DNA from: Proteus appendicitidis
GTDB lineage: Bacteria > Pseudomonadota > Gammaproteobacteria > Enterobacterales > Enterobacteriaceae
NCBI RefSeq assembly: GCF_030271835.1
Contig: NZ_CP127389.1
Span: 1,400,001 to 1,464,000 of the forward strand
Length of the DNA stretch: 64,000 bases
Reading direction: 5' to 3'
The position numbers were made by a program, and so were the translations under genes. Shown piece by piece: positions 56,331-63,829 of the stretch (positions are counted from its first letter, which is position 1; the number at the start of each line of letters is the position of its first letter). The notes beneath the pieces are model-generated. The model was not told the origin of the DNA. It did not search any database and saw only the letters and a list, made by a program, of their open reading frames with translations.

Positions 56331-57260
56331 GTGTACGCTAAAAATGTTTTTTCATTGCATCTATTACATCCAAAATATTTCTTAACTTGGTTTGGTGTTT
56401 TTATTCTTTTTTTATTAGTACAACTTCCTTATTCTTGGTTACTTTTTTTAGGTAAACATCTTGGGCTGTTATCTCGTTTCTTTGTCAAAAGAAGAGTCTC
56501 GATCATAAAGAAAAATTTAGAATTATGTTTCCCTAATAAAGATAAAAATGAAATTAACAAGCTTGTGATGGATAATTTATCGTCATTAGGTGTCGCATTA
56601 TTTGAAACAGGCATGGCGTGGTTTTGGAGTGATCGCCGATTAAAAAGCCTCTTTGAAGTCCAGGGGATCGCCAATTTTACTGATGCAAATGATAAAAATG
56701 CTGGGATCCTATTAATTGGTATACATTCTATGTCTCTAGAGCTGGGTGGACGTATCATGGGGCTTTGTTTCCCTGTGAACGCTATGTATAGACCACATAA
56801 TAATAAAGCGATGGAGTTTATCCAAACTAAAGCAAGATGCCGTTCAGATAAGGGCATGATAGATAGACGTAACTTGAAGTTTATGGTTATGGAGTTAAAA
56901 AAAGGGAAAGCAATTTGGTTTGCTCCTGACCAAGACTTTGGTTTAAAAGGTACAACATTTTCTCCATTCTTTTCTGTTGAAAAAACATCAACTTCAAAAG
57001 GGGTTGCTATTTTAGCAAAATTATCAGGAGCACCATCTTTAACTGTTACTTTGGTCAGAAATGAAAATCTGAAAGGCAAAAAATACAGTTTAATCATAGG
57101 TAAAGAGCTGATTAATTATCCTTCTGAAGATATTCAAAATGACACAGATAGAATGAATAAGTTGATTGAAACAGAAATTATGAGAGCGCCAGATCAATAT
57201 TTATGGGCTCACCGTCGTTTTAAAACTCGACCAGCAGGTGAAGCCAGCTTTTATAATTAA
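56331..57260 (+). CDS. Lipid A late acyltransferase, LpxL/LpxP family
   Basis: 309 residues (E. coli LpxP and LpxL 306). GTG start after AAAGGA. One N-terminal membrane helix (YFLTWFGVFILFLLVQLPYSW) is followed by the acyltransferase domain with HSMSLE (H-X4-E catalytic pair) in LLIGIHSMSLELGGRIMG, YRPHNNKAMEFIQ, and FAPDQDFGLK; it ends LWAHRRFKTRPAGEASFYN. It adds a secondary acyl chain to Kdo2-lipid IVA. LpxP is the cold-induced form, and the csp neighbour hints at it, but sequence alone cannot separate LpxL from LpxP. Confidence 0.9.
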   Translation: MYAKNVFSLHLLHPKYFLTWFGVFILFLLVQLPYSWLLFLGKHLGLLSRFFVKRRVSIIKKNLELCFPNKDKNEINKLVMDNLSSLGVALFETGMAWFWSDRRLKSLFEVQGIANFTDANDKNAGILLIGIHSMSLELGGRIMGLCFPVNAMYRPHNNKAMEFIQTKARCRSDKGMIDRRNLKFMVMELKKGKAIWFAPDQDFGLKGTTFSPFFSVEKTSTSKGVAILAKLSGAPSLTVTLVRNENLKGKKYSLIIGKELINYPSEDIQNDTDRMNKLIETEIMRAPDQYLWAHRRFKTRPAGEASFYN

Positions 57261-57275
57261 TTATTAATATATATA

Positions 57276-57375
57276 AAAAAAGACCAACACATGATGTGTT
57301 GGTCACAGTAAATACTGGAAGCAATGTGAGCAATGTCGTTGTGAAAAACCAAGTAAAACACTCAACTATTCACGA
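57276..57375 (-). ncRNA. ryhB: RyhB-type small RNA, copy 1
   Basis: On the minus strand the core CGACATTGCTCACATTGCTT, followed by CCAGTATT, is that of E. coli RyhB. The promoter is TTGACA (57405-57410), a 17-base spacer and TATCTT (57382-57387), giving a start near 57375. The RNA ends in a terminator stem GACCAACACATCATGTGTTGGTC region (57283-57305) followed by T7. A Fur box overlaps the promoter. RyhB is the Hfq-dependent RNA that represses iron-using proteins (sdh, sodB, fumarases) under iron starvation. About 100 nucleotides long. Confidence 0.95.
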
Positions 57376-57383
57376 GGTAAAAG

Positions 57384-57396
57384 ATAATCATTATCA
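57384..57396 (-). promoter_or_regulatory. Fur box of ryhB copy 1
   Basis: GATAATCATTATC, a near-palindrome overlapping the -10 (TATCTT) of the small RNA. It agrees with the core of the 19-bp Fur consensus GATAATGATWATCATTATC. Confidence 0.9.
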
Positions 57397-57420
57397 CTTA
57401 ACTTGTCAACCCTAATGTTT

Positions 57421-57681
57421 GTATGGATTTTATCGATAAAGACAGGGCATACAAAGCAAAGATAAGACGATTAAAATTATATAAATAAGTTAAAATAGAG
57501 TTAGCAAATATAGAAATAAACTATATCTACTTAATATGTTATAGTCATAATAAAAATATTATTTATATAGTAATGAATTCTAATTTCTTTAAAATATATA
57601 CTCGTTATTTAATAATAAATACTATTTCTACTTGATAGAGATTGATGTTTATTAAAAATATATGATTTTAATTTTTCTATA
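57421..57681. other. AT-rich spacer between ryhB copy 1 and the pilin-like gene
   Basis: No ORF or RNA recognised. Confidence 0.4.
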
Positions 57682-57993
57682 TTAGTTATATTCGATATCC
57701 ATAATCCCTACATTTTCTTTGATCCAATTTATGCTCATTGTACCTTTATTTTCACCCAATTGAGCGTCAAAAACTTTATTGGGTTCAATGTTATGCAAAG
57801 TTTCCTCCATTTCAGTTCCATTCCAACAATTTGTTTTAAAAGTATTTCCTACTGAGTTGGTCATACAATTTCCCTCTATAATTGAACCTGTAAATGTAAT
57901 TGTTCCTGAACCGATTACTTTATTATTATTTGCCATAGCTGGAGCTGATAATAAAAGTGCTAAAAAACTTCCGATAATAAAATTATTTTTCAT
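57682..57993 (-). CDS. Short fimbrial-subunit-like secreted protein
   Basis: 103 residues; mature about 82. Signal peptide MKNNFIIGSFLALLLSAPAMA. The mature start GSGTITFTGSIIEGNC resembles the first strands of type-1 pilins (G.I.F.G.I....C), with Cys43 and Cys56 close together. It is about half a normal pilin and ends IMDIEYN, so it may be a truncated or specialised subunit. AAGGA precedes the ATG. No usher or chaperone gene is near. Low GC relative to backbone. Confidence 0.6.
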   Translation of the reverse strand: MKNNFIIGSFLALLLSAPAMANNNKVIGSGTITFTGSIIEGNCMTNSVGNTFKTNCWNGTEMEETLHNIEPNKVFDAQLGENKGTMSINWIKENVGIMDIEYN

Positions 57994-58419
57994 TTTATAT
58001 TCCTTAAATATTCTTTCTTTGGTTAATTTTTTATTTGTTTTTCTGTATACAATGAATAAGTATTTTTTCGTACCAAGTTGGTGGAAGGAATATTAGAGGA
58101 AAAAAATATATCAATCTGTAAAAAATCTTGATAGTTAATGACAGGTAGATAAAGATTTATGAATGAATTTATGATTTTTTCAGTACTGAATTATTAACAC
58201 GAGTTAATTATAATTTATATAAATATCTGAAATTTAAAAATTAAATTTATTTTTGATTATTTTTGTTAATAAGTTAACTTTTTTTGATATTAGTTAAATT
58301 ACTTAATTTTTTCATGATACATTTTGTCGTTAAAATAGAAAACTTATAAAATGAGTAATTTCAGAGTTCAAAAAAAGTTGTCAAAATATTACAAAGAAAT
58401 AGTTATTAAGAATAAAAAC
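57994..58419. other. AT-rich upstream region with first copy of a 24-bp repeat
   Basis: The motif GGAAAAAAATATATCAATCT... (58098-58121) recurs at 58790-58813. Otherwise no ORF was recognised. Confidence 0.45.
58098..58121 (-). repeat. 24-bp repeat, copy A
   Basis: GG-A7-T-ATATCAATCTGTAA, matching 58790-58813 with one mismatch, 105 bases upstream of the pilin-like gene. Confidence 0.6.
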
Positions 58420-58620
58420 TCATTTTTTTAGATAGTTTTTATATTGATAAGATAACGTTTGATATTGAAAAGGAACTCCTAATGTTCCTGTAATTAATTG
58501 AGTGATGTGTTGATTACTTTTATTTCCCAGTTTATGAAGGTATGTACATTTTGCTCTGTCACTAATTTTAGCTTTATTGCCATATTCCTTTTCGTCCATT
58601 ACAAAAGACATAATTGGCAT
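58420..58620 (-). CDS. Possible 66-residue hypothetical protein
   Basis: MPIMSFVMDEKEYGNKAKISDRAKCTYLHKLGNKSNQHITQLITG... has a balanced composition, unlike most chance frames in this AT-rich stretch. No strong ribosome site was seen. No family recognised. Low confidence. Confidence 0.3.
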   Translation of the reverse strand: MPIMSFVMDEKEYGNKAKISDRAKCTYLHKLGNKSNQHITQLITGTLGVPFQYQTLSYQYKNYLKK

Positions 58621-58717
58621 AATATGTTTACGCTATGGGGGAAAAATAGGAAAGTAGGTTTAGTTTGAAAATAGTGAGAGTTTAGCGATTGAATATTTTG
58701 AGAGGGTAATTTAGATA

Positions 58718-58742
58718 AAAAAATCCCCGCGCAAGGCGGGGG
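58718..58742 (-). terminator. GC-rich hairpin with minus-strand T tract
   Basis: CCCCGC/GCGGGG with a 5-base loop, followed on the minus strand by T7. The SUKH-HEAT gene has its own terminator further upstream, so the transcript ended here is not identified. Confidence 0.7.
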
Positions 58743-59073
58743 AAAATTAAATATCTATCAGTGATGAAATACTGAAAAAAAATAATAAGGGAAAAAAAGA
58801 TATCAATCTGTAACAAACTTTAAAAAGAAATAATAAGAATAAGTGCAGAATTAGAGTGGTTTTCTGAGGTAATAAATGTTTTTTGGGTTTTATTGTATTT
58901 AACTGCGTGATTTTATTGGTTTTTATTTTAATTTAACTATGAGGTTAAATGGTATAAATGAAAATCATCTTGGTTTAGCTATAAAGTTTGCATACATTTA
59001 GTTGAAATTCTTGATAATTTATTTCATTGGTTAGTATAACAATATGCTTATTTATAATGAGATTTGAATTAAA
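58743..59073. other. AT-rich region, possible unassigned transcript
   Basis: No ORF recognised. The hairpin at 58718 would terminate a minus-strand transcript from here. It contains copy B of the 24-bp repeat (58790-58813). Confidence 0.35.
58790..58813 (-). repeat. 24-bp repeat, copy B
   Basis: GG-A7-G-ATATCAATCTGTAA, one mismatch from copy A, 170 bases upstream of the 66-residue ORF. Confidence 0.6.
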
Positions 59074-59107
59074 AATAGACAATAACAAGATCTACTTATT
59101 GTCTATT
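59074..59107 (-). terminator. Terminator of the SUKH-HEAT gene
   Basis: An AATAGACAATAA/TTATTGTCTATT stem, 38 bases past the stop. Confidence 0.75.
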
Positions 59108-59145
59108 TAAAATAAATAAGAGAAAAATGCCTATTTATCTGTCAG

Positions 59146-60567
59146 TTACCATTTTGTTACATCAACTTCATTGTTCTGATATACCTTCGCAATATAAGAA
59201 GAGATATTGTTGCGTATATAAGGATTTTTTTCTTTGGGATACATTTTCCAAGCTTGTTGTAAATAAGGTAACAACTCACTATCGATATAATTTGAGCTAG
59301 ATAATGCCTGAATTGCACCTAAGCTGATCTCTTCATTTTCAGAGATTGCGAGTTCATAAAATGCTGATGTTTTTTCTTTTAAATTAATATCATGAGAAGC
59401 TGCATAAATTGCACTTCTTATTATTTCTACATTTGGGTGAGTAAAGAATGGTTGAAAATCTTCAACTAAAACGGCTTTTAATTCGGCCAAAGAGTAACCG
59501 ATAAAACGTAATGTATCTTCGCTGTTCGTTACTTTAAGAATTGGGAAAAGGCTATCTTTGAAAAGAGAGCATTGATCTCTATATTTAGAGTAAATAATAG
59601 GAATAACAATGTCTGTTTTTTCATCAAATGGAGCAACTAAAGCTTGCTGAATATAAGGTAATGCTTGTTCTTTAAAATAAGTGGCTAAAACATTTAATGA
59701 AGCTTTATATAACTCAATATTTTCAGTTTGTAGCTGTTGTTCTAAAAAACATAAACTGCTATTGGATAATTTAGGCAACTTAGTTAGTGAGTTGATAGCA
59801 TTAATTTTTTTCGTAATATCTTCATTATTTTGGGCAAAATGAAGTAATGTTTCTTCATTGCCTCCCATTCGATGACCAAACCAACTTGTGTCATAGCCTA
59901 AAATCACTTCATCTAACCAACGTTCGTACCATTGTGTAAATGAAGTTTCATAGGAAAATGTGTAAGGAGTATCTGAATTAACCCAATCAGAGGTATATAA
60001 AATATGACCTTTATATTTACCATTGACCACTAATAAAAGATCGTATTCGCATCCACAAGTGCCTAAATAAAGCGTACCTTGATGAACTCTATCGCAAATA
60101 ATATCAAAGTCTTCATCACTACAGTCTTCAGGTACATGACACAGTGCTTTCCATTCATCGATATCCATTTTAGGTTTAAGTAAGCAGGGTAATGCACAAT
60201 TTTGTGCGCCATTTCTATCTATTGCGTCATCAAAAGCATATAAGCCATAGTAAGGACCCGCACCGCCATAAGAGCCTGTACCGCCATTGCCAATTTGAGT
60301 TATAAAGGCGATATAATCTTCGGGGAATTCACATCCTGCCTTTACTTGTAGCTGATTAACTTTCTCTATTGAGAGTGGAGAATTTAGTTGATATTTATGA
60401 TTGTCCGCACCAAATTCCTTATATTCATGATCAACACTAGATACGAGTACTAATTTTTCACGAATACGCTCTATAGGATTATCTGCATATTTTTTATTAA
60501 GTTGTTCCCATTGCTGCTCTGGTGTTAGCTCTTTATTTTTTCCAATGATAGTGGAAATAAAACCCAT
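59146..60567 (-). CDS. SMI1/KNR4 (SUKH) protein with C-terminal HEAT-like repeats
   Basis: 473 residues. Residues about 65-215 form a SUKH domain: LQVKAGCEFPEDYIAFITQIGNGGTGSYGGAGPYYGLYAF is the family core. The C-terminal half (about 245-470) is a series of paired helices, as in HEAT repeats (NAINSLTKLPKLSN, YKASLNVLATYFKEQ, RSAIYAASHDINLKE, LGAIQALSSSNY). No signal or membrane segment. SUKH proteins often neutralise secreted toxins, but no toxin gene lies beside it, so an orphan immunity or housekeeping role is open. It lies between the two ryhB copies. Confidence 0.8.
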   Translation of the reverse strand: MGFISTIIGKNKELTPEQQWEQLNKKYADNPIERIREKLVLVSSVDHEYKEFGADNHKYQLNSPLSIEKVNQLQVKAGCEFPEDYIAFITQIGNGGTGSYGGAGPYYGLYAFDDAIDRNGAQNCALPCLLKPKMDIDEWKALCHVPEDCSDEDFDIICDRVHQGTLYLGTCGCEYDLLLVVNGKYKGHILYTSDWVNSDTPYTFSYETSFTQWYERWLDEVILGYDTSWFGHRMGGNEETLLHFAQNNEDITKKINAINSLTKLPKLSNSSLCFLEQQLQTENIELYKASLNVLATYFKEQALPYIQQALVAPFDEKTDIVIPIIYSKYRDQCSLFKDSLFPILKVTNSEDTLRFIGYSLAELKAVLVEDFQPFFTHPNVEIIRSAIYAASHDINLKEKTSAFYELAISENEEISLGAIQALSSSNYIDSELLPYLQQAWKMYPKEKNPYIRNNISSYIAKVYQNNEVDVTKW

Positions 60568-60767
60568 AATTTAAAATCCCTATTGATGATATGGTTTAAT
60601 TATAATGTGGTTATTTCATGATCCTTTTTAGATGTGATAACCAAATACAATATTACTACCTTGCGTTAAATTCACTATAAACTATTTTAGCTTTAACAAG
60701 ATAATAGTATTTCGAAGGAGAGTATGTCCTCCATTTAGGGTTAAGCAGATTGCGGGATAATACAGAT

Positions 60768-60866
60768 AAAAAAAAGACCAACGCTAGGAGAGTTGGTCAA
60801 TAAATACTAGAAGCAATGTGAGCAATGTCGTTGTGAAAAACCAAGTAAAATACTCAACTATTCACG
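60768..60866 (-). ncRNA. ryhB2: RyhB-type small RNA, copy 2
   Basis: Nearly identical to copy 1 over the promoter, 5' part and core (ACGACATTGCTCACATTGCT, then TCTAGTATT with one change). The promoter is TTGACA (60896-60901), 17-base spacer, TATCTT (60873-60878). The terminator stem GACCAAC/GTTGGTC (60776-60798) has a different loop from copy 1 and ends in T8. The divergent terminator and conserved core indicate a true second gene, comparable to the RyhB-1/RyhB-2 pair in Salmonella. Confidence 0.94.
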
Positions 60867-60874
60867 AGTTAAAA

Positions 60875-60887
60875 GATAATCATTATC
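60875..60887 (-). promoter_or_regulatory. Fur box of ryhB copy 2
   Basis: GATAATCATTATC, identical to that of copy 1, overlapping the -10. Confidence 0.9.
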
Positions 60888-60954
60888 ATTTAATCTGTCA
60901 ACCCTAAGAAAATTGCGGTTATTATTTATTCACACTAAAAGCCAATAAATTATT

Positions 60955-61116
60955 TTACTTTATAGAAACCAAAGTTGGGATTTTATTATTAATAACAACA
61001 AGATCACTATTTTCTGATTTAGTGTTTATTGTATTTTTAACAGCACTCATTTTTTTCATTTTATTGACTAAATCTTTAAAATGCTGAGAGCGTAAATGTA
61101 TCGTTTTCTTAACCAT
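60955..61116 (-). CDS. Short basic protein under a Fur-like box
   Basis: 53 residues, not in any larger frame: MVKKTIHLRSQHFKDLVNKM...SENSDLVVINNKIPTLVSIK. An AAGGAG site stands 7 bases before the ATG. The N-terminal half is basic and helical. A Fur-like box lies 59 bases upstream of the ATG. Its length and C-terminal Lys recall HemP, but the HemP signature (RLT..GKLILTK) is absent, so I leave it unassigned. It ends 54 bases before the ryhB copy 2 promoter. Confidence 0.7.
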   Translation of the reverse strand: MVKKTIHLRSQHFKDLVNKMKKMSAVKNTINTKSENSDLVVINNKIPTLVSIK

Positions 61117-61174
61117 GAGTTTTCTCCTTATGAATTGTAGTCATAACAATAATAAGGATATTCCTTAAATGCAA

Positions 61175-61191
61175 ATGATAATCAATATCAT
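61175..61191 (-). promoter_or_regulatory. Fur-like box upstream of the 53-residue ORF
   Basis: ATGATAATCAATATCAT is a near-palindrome close to GATAATGATWATCATTATC. A TTGATT/TATCCT promoter can be drawn around it on the minus strand. Confidence 0.7.
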
Positions 61192-61336
61192 TAATGGGTA
61201 TGATTTAATGATAAAGTGCTTATGCTCAGGTAAATACTACGATTTTATCTGCTTTTTTGTATAAGTTTTCTTATCTTCACTCTCTTAAAAGAGTGATATT
61301 ATGAATAATAAAAGGAACTAACAGAGAATTTTGGCG

Positions 61337-62272
61337 ATGGCGTATGATTTAACGAAGAGATTAGTCATAGGGCTTTCTTCTAGTGCGTTATTTGATTTAG
61401 AAGAATCAGATAATATTTTTCGCACACAAGGAGAGGAAGCTTATCGAAAATATCAACATAAAATGCAGGATGTACCTTTGAATAAAGGTGTTGCATTTCC
61501 TTTTATTAGCCGACTTTTGAAGCTAAATAATATTAGACCTGACGATCCACTCGTTGAAGTTATTTTGTTATCTAGAAATGATCCCGACACTGGATTAAGA
61601 GTGATGAATTCTATTGAACATTATAAGCTCGGGATCACCCGAGCTGTATTCCTTCAAGGAAAATCACCTCATATTTATATTCCAGCATTTGATATTGAGT
61701 TATTTTTATCTGCTGATCATGACGATGTTTTACAAGCAATTAATGCAAATTATCCAGCAGGGCAGATATTAGAAGGTCATGTTAATGATGATGATGCTGA
61801 TGAATTAAGAATTGCGTTCGACTTTGATGGTGTGATTGCTGATGATGAAGCTGAAGTTATTTATAAAACTTCAGGTGAATTGTCTCAATTTCATAATCAT
61901 GAAGCCAAAATGGTTAATGTTCCTCATAATCCTGGACCATTAAAAAAGTTTTTACTGCGTATTTCTGATATTCAAAAATTGGAATTAGAAAAAGTAAAAC
62001 AAGATCCTACATATATTCCATTACTTAAGATCTCTATTGTTACTGCACGTAATGCGCCATCTCATAAACGTGTTATTAACACGATGAGAGCATGGGGAAT
62101 TTCTGTTAATGAAGCCTTTTTTATGGGGGGAGTAGAGAAGGCCAATGTTCTGAGAATTCTAAAACCTCATATATTCTTTGATGATCAAAGACTGCATTTA
62201 AAATCATCATCTGAATTACCTTCTGTGCATATTCCTTTTGGAATAGCGAATAGAAAAATAGATAATGAATAA
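61337..62272 (+). CDS. 5'-nucleotidase, cN-I/PF06189 family
   Basis: 311 residues from the ATG at 61337; a TTG at 61331 is also in frame. RLVIGLSSSALFDLEESDNIFRTQGEEAYRKYQ is the conserved start, and RIAFDFDGVIADDEAE carries the HAD-like nucleophile Asp. ISIVTARNAPSHKRVINTMRAWGISVNEAFFMGG and IFFDDQRLHL supply the later HAD motifs. The family dephosphorylates IMP/AMP-type nucleotides. No recognised gene symbol. It diverges from the small Fur-box gene. Confidence 0.85.
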   Translation: MAYDLTKRLVIGLSSSALFDLEESDNIFRTQGEEAYRKYQHKMQDVPLNKGVAFPFISRLLKLNNIRPDDPLVEVILLSRNDPDTGLRVMNSIEHYKLGITRAVFLQGKSPHIYIPAFDIELFLSADHDDVLQAINANYPAGQILEGHVNDDDADELRIAFDFDGVIADDEAEVIYKTSGELSQFHNHEAKMVNVPHNPGPLKKFLLRISDIQKLELEKVKQDPTYIPLLKISIVTARNAPSHKRVINTMRAWGISVNEAFFMGGVEKANVLRILKPHIFFDDQRLHLKSSSELPSVHIPFGIANRKIDNE

Positions 62273-62490
62273 TAAGTTTTTAATTATTGAGTGTCTGATA
62301 TATAGCATACACTCAATTTTTATTTTGTCTAATTATGTTTTTTCTTTAATTTAAATAATAGTACGACTAGAAACTGGATCTATTTTATAAAAGTAGTATG
62401 GTATTAAATAACGACTAAAAATTATAAATAATAAATATTTATAATTAATTTAAAGAGGTCTTAAGTTTAATTTAAAGAAGGAAAATTGAA

Positions 62491-62670
62491 GTGGATAATA
62501 ATCATAGATTTTTTTCTGATGAAGTGTGCCCTAAAACTGCATTATATGGTCAATTTTATGGTGATAATCACTATGCTGGCCGAGATTATGAGCGAAAAAT
62601 ATATTATGGAAGTAAATTTCCAAAAACTAAAAAAGGCTTCTATTTTAAGAAGTTGATGAATTTTAAATAA
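62491..62670 (+). CDS. 59-residue hypothetical protein
   Basis: GTG start after AAGAAGGAAA (good ribosome site). Sequence pattern FFSDEVCPKTALYGQFYGDNHYAGRDYERKIYYGSKFPKTKKGFYFKKL: Tyr/Gly-rich centre, Lys-rich end, one Cys. It is shorter than the track limit but has both a site and a balanced composition. No family assigned; some resemblance to YjzC-like short proteins (C.P..G.Y ... G..FP) is only suggestive. Confidence 0.55.
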   Translation: MDNNHRFFSDEVCPKTALYGQFYGDNHYAGRDYERKIYYGSKFPKTKKGFYFKKLMNFK

Positions 62671-62810
62671 CAAAAATTACAAATAAATAGTATGGGATTA
62701 TTTTAAATGGAAATATCAATGTTGTTTAAATTGATACATATTTAAAAACAGGTTGATGATTGCTTAAATAAAATTTACTACGCTGAAAAATAACAGCGCA
62801 GTAAAAATTA

Positions 62811-63326
62811 TTATTGAGTCTTTTCAATACCAATAGGCTGATAACCTTGCCATAAAGGTTTGAAATGTTCACCTGAATTATTTGGCATTAGATGAATGTA
62901 AAAATTACCAATTTTGCTTAATAAAATGCAATCATCAACATCTTTTAAATTATCTTTATGTTGCTGCTGACTATTTACTAAAAGTGTTGCAATAGCCTTC
63001 TCTTTAGCTTCATTCGCTGATTTAGCAACAAATAAATCAAATTCATGTAATTCAGCTAGACTTGATGGATGGTAGCCTCCCACATTAACAAAATATAAAT
63101 TATCATTGCTATTGCTAGGTTTATCACTAAGGGTAATATTAAATCCATCAACCCAAGTGATTTCTGCATAACCATCGATATGTATTTTGTCTTTATCTCC
63201 AAACCATGCTTCTCTTAACGCAGGCCAAGCATCTGTAGGTTTTTCTGCCACAACAAATTGGATATCGTGAACTTCAATATTTGATTTACCGGCATTACCA
63301 CCAATGTAGAACATAAATAACTTCAT
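62811..63326 (-). CDS. DUF1543-family protein with internal repeat
   Basis: 171 residues. The first half (MKLFMFYIGGNAGKSNIEVHDIQFVVAEKPTDAWPALREAWF) is the DUF1543 signature. The second half (LYFVNVGGYHPSSLAELHEFDLFVAKSANEAKEKAIATLL) repeats the same pattern of strand, GG, E.H, strand and helix. Cytosolic, no signal. Function unknown. GGAGA precedes the ATG. Confidence 0.85.
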   Translation of the reverse strand: MKLFMFYIGGNAGKSNIEVHDIQFVVAEKPTDAWPALREAWFGDKDKIHIDGYAEITWVDGFNITLSDKPSNSNDNLYFVNVGGYHPSSLAELHEFDLFVAKSANEAKEKAIATLLVNSQQQHKDNLKDVDDCILLSKIGNFYIHLMPNNSGEHFKPLWQGYQPIGIEKTQ

Positions 63327-63638
63327 TGCTTCTCCAACTTTTTATTTTGTTATCGTTATGTAATTTATTATATATCGATTTTGGGAGCAAGTTAAAATGA
63401 GATGATAGATAGGATAAAAAGTGTGATTGTTGGGGCTTGGGTTTTAATTACCAGTGGTGTGATTCAATAGGGTTTGCAGGTGTGAAAGAAGGAATGTTTG
63501 GTATTGAGGCTCTTACTCGTAATCAAGATGAGGTGCTTATAGATATGCCGAAGAACGAGGCAGAAATAATCGGTACTGATGGTGAACCTATTTAAATAAC
63601 AGGCATTGACCTTCGTTAGTTGAGTTTTAAGTAGATTA
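63327..63638. other. Region with a weak plus-strand frame
   Basis: A plus-strand frame about 63415-63594 (FAGVKEGMFGIEALTRNQDEVLIDMPKNEAEII...) is protein-like but lacks a clear 5' end, so it may be a remnant. It is not called as a gene. Confidence 0.3.
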
Positions 63639-63749
63639 TTAAATTGAGAAAGATCCATAAAACTGAATAAATATATCCATTCGACCTAAATACGCAATAT
63701 AAGTCACCTCATTATGATTGCCTGCTTTGAGCGAAGAGCGGGCGTTCAT
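63639..63749 (-). CDS. Possible 36-residue ORF
   Basis: ATG at 63749 with CAGGA upstream: MNARSSLKAGNHNEVTYIAYLGRMDIFIQFYGSF... The region around it (GCGGTCGCGCTAACC on the minus strand) is more GC-rich than its surroundings. This resembles short leader-type ORFs of phage satellites, but the call is weak. Confidence 0.3.
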   Translation of the reverse strand: MNARSSLKAGNHNEVTYIAYLGRMDIFIQFYGSFSI

Positions 63750-63808
63750 AATCATTCCTGTTCTGGAATGCATGGTTAGCGCGACCGCTAATATATTTTT
63801 TAGATAAC

Positions 63809-63829
63809 AACCTGCTTTATACAGGTTTT
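63809..63829. terminator. Hairpin at the end of the right-end gene
   Basis: An AACCTG/CAGGTT stem with a 7-base loop; the stop codon of the right-end gene falls inside it. Confidence 0.55.

Noticed and set aside
60955..61116. Calling the 53-residue ORF HemP
   Set aside because: The conserved C-terminal HemP motif is missing; only length, context and Fur box agree.
63464..63658. 64-residue minus-strand ORF
   Set aside because: No ribosome site, and it overlaps a better-looking short frame and a plus-strand frame; composition is not convincing.
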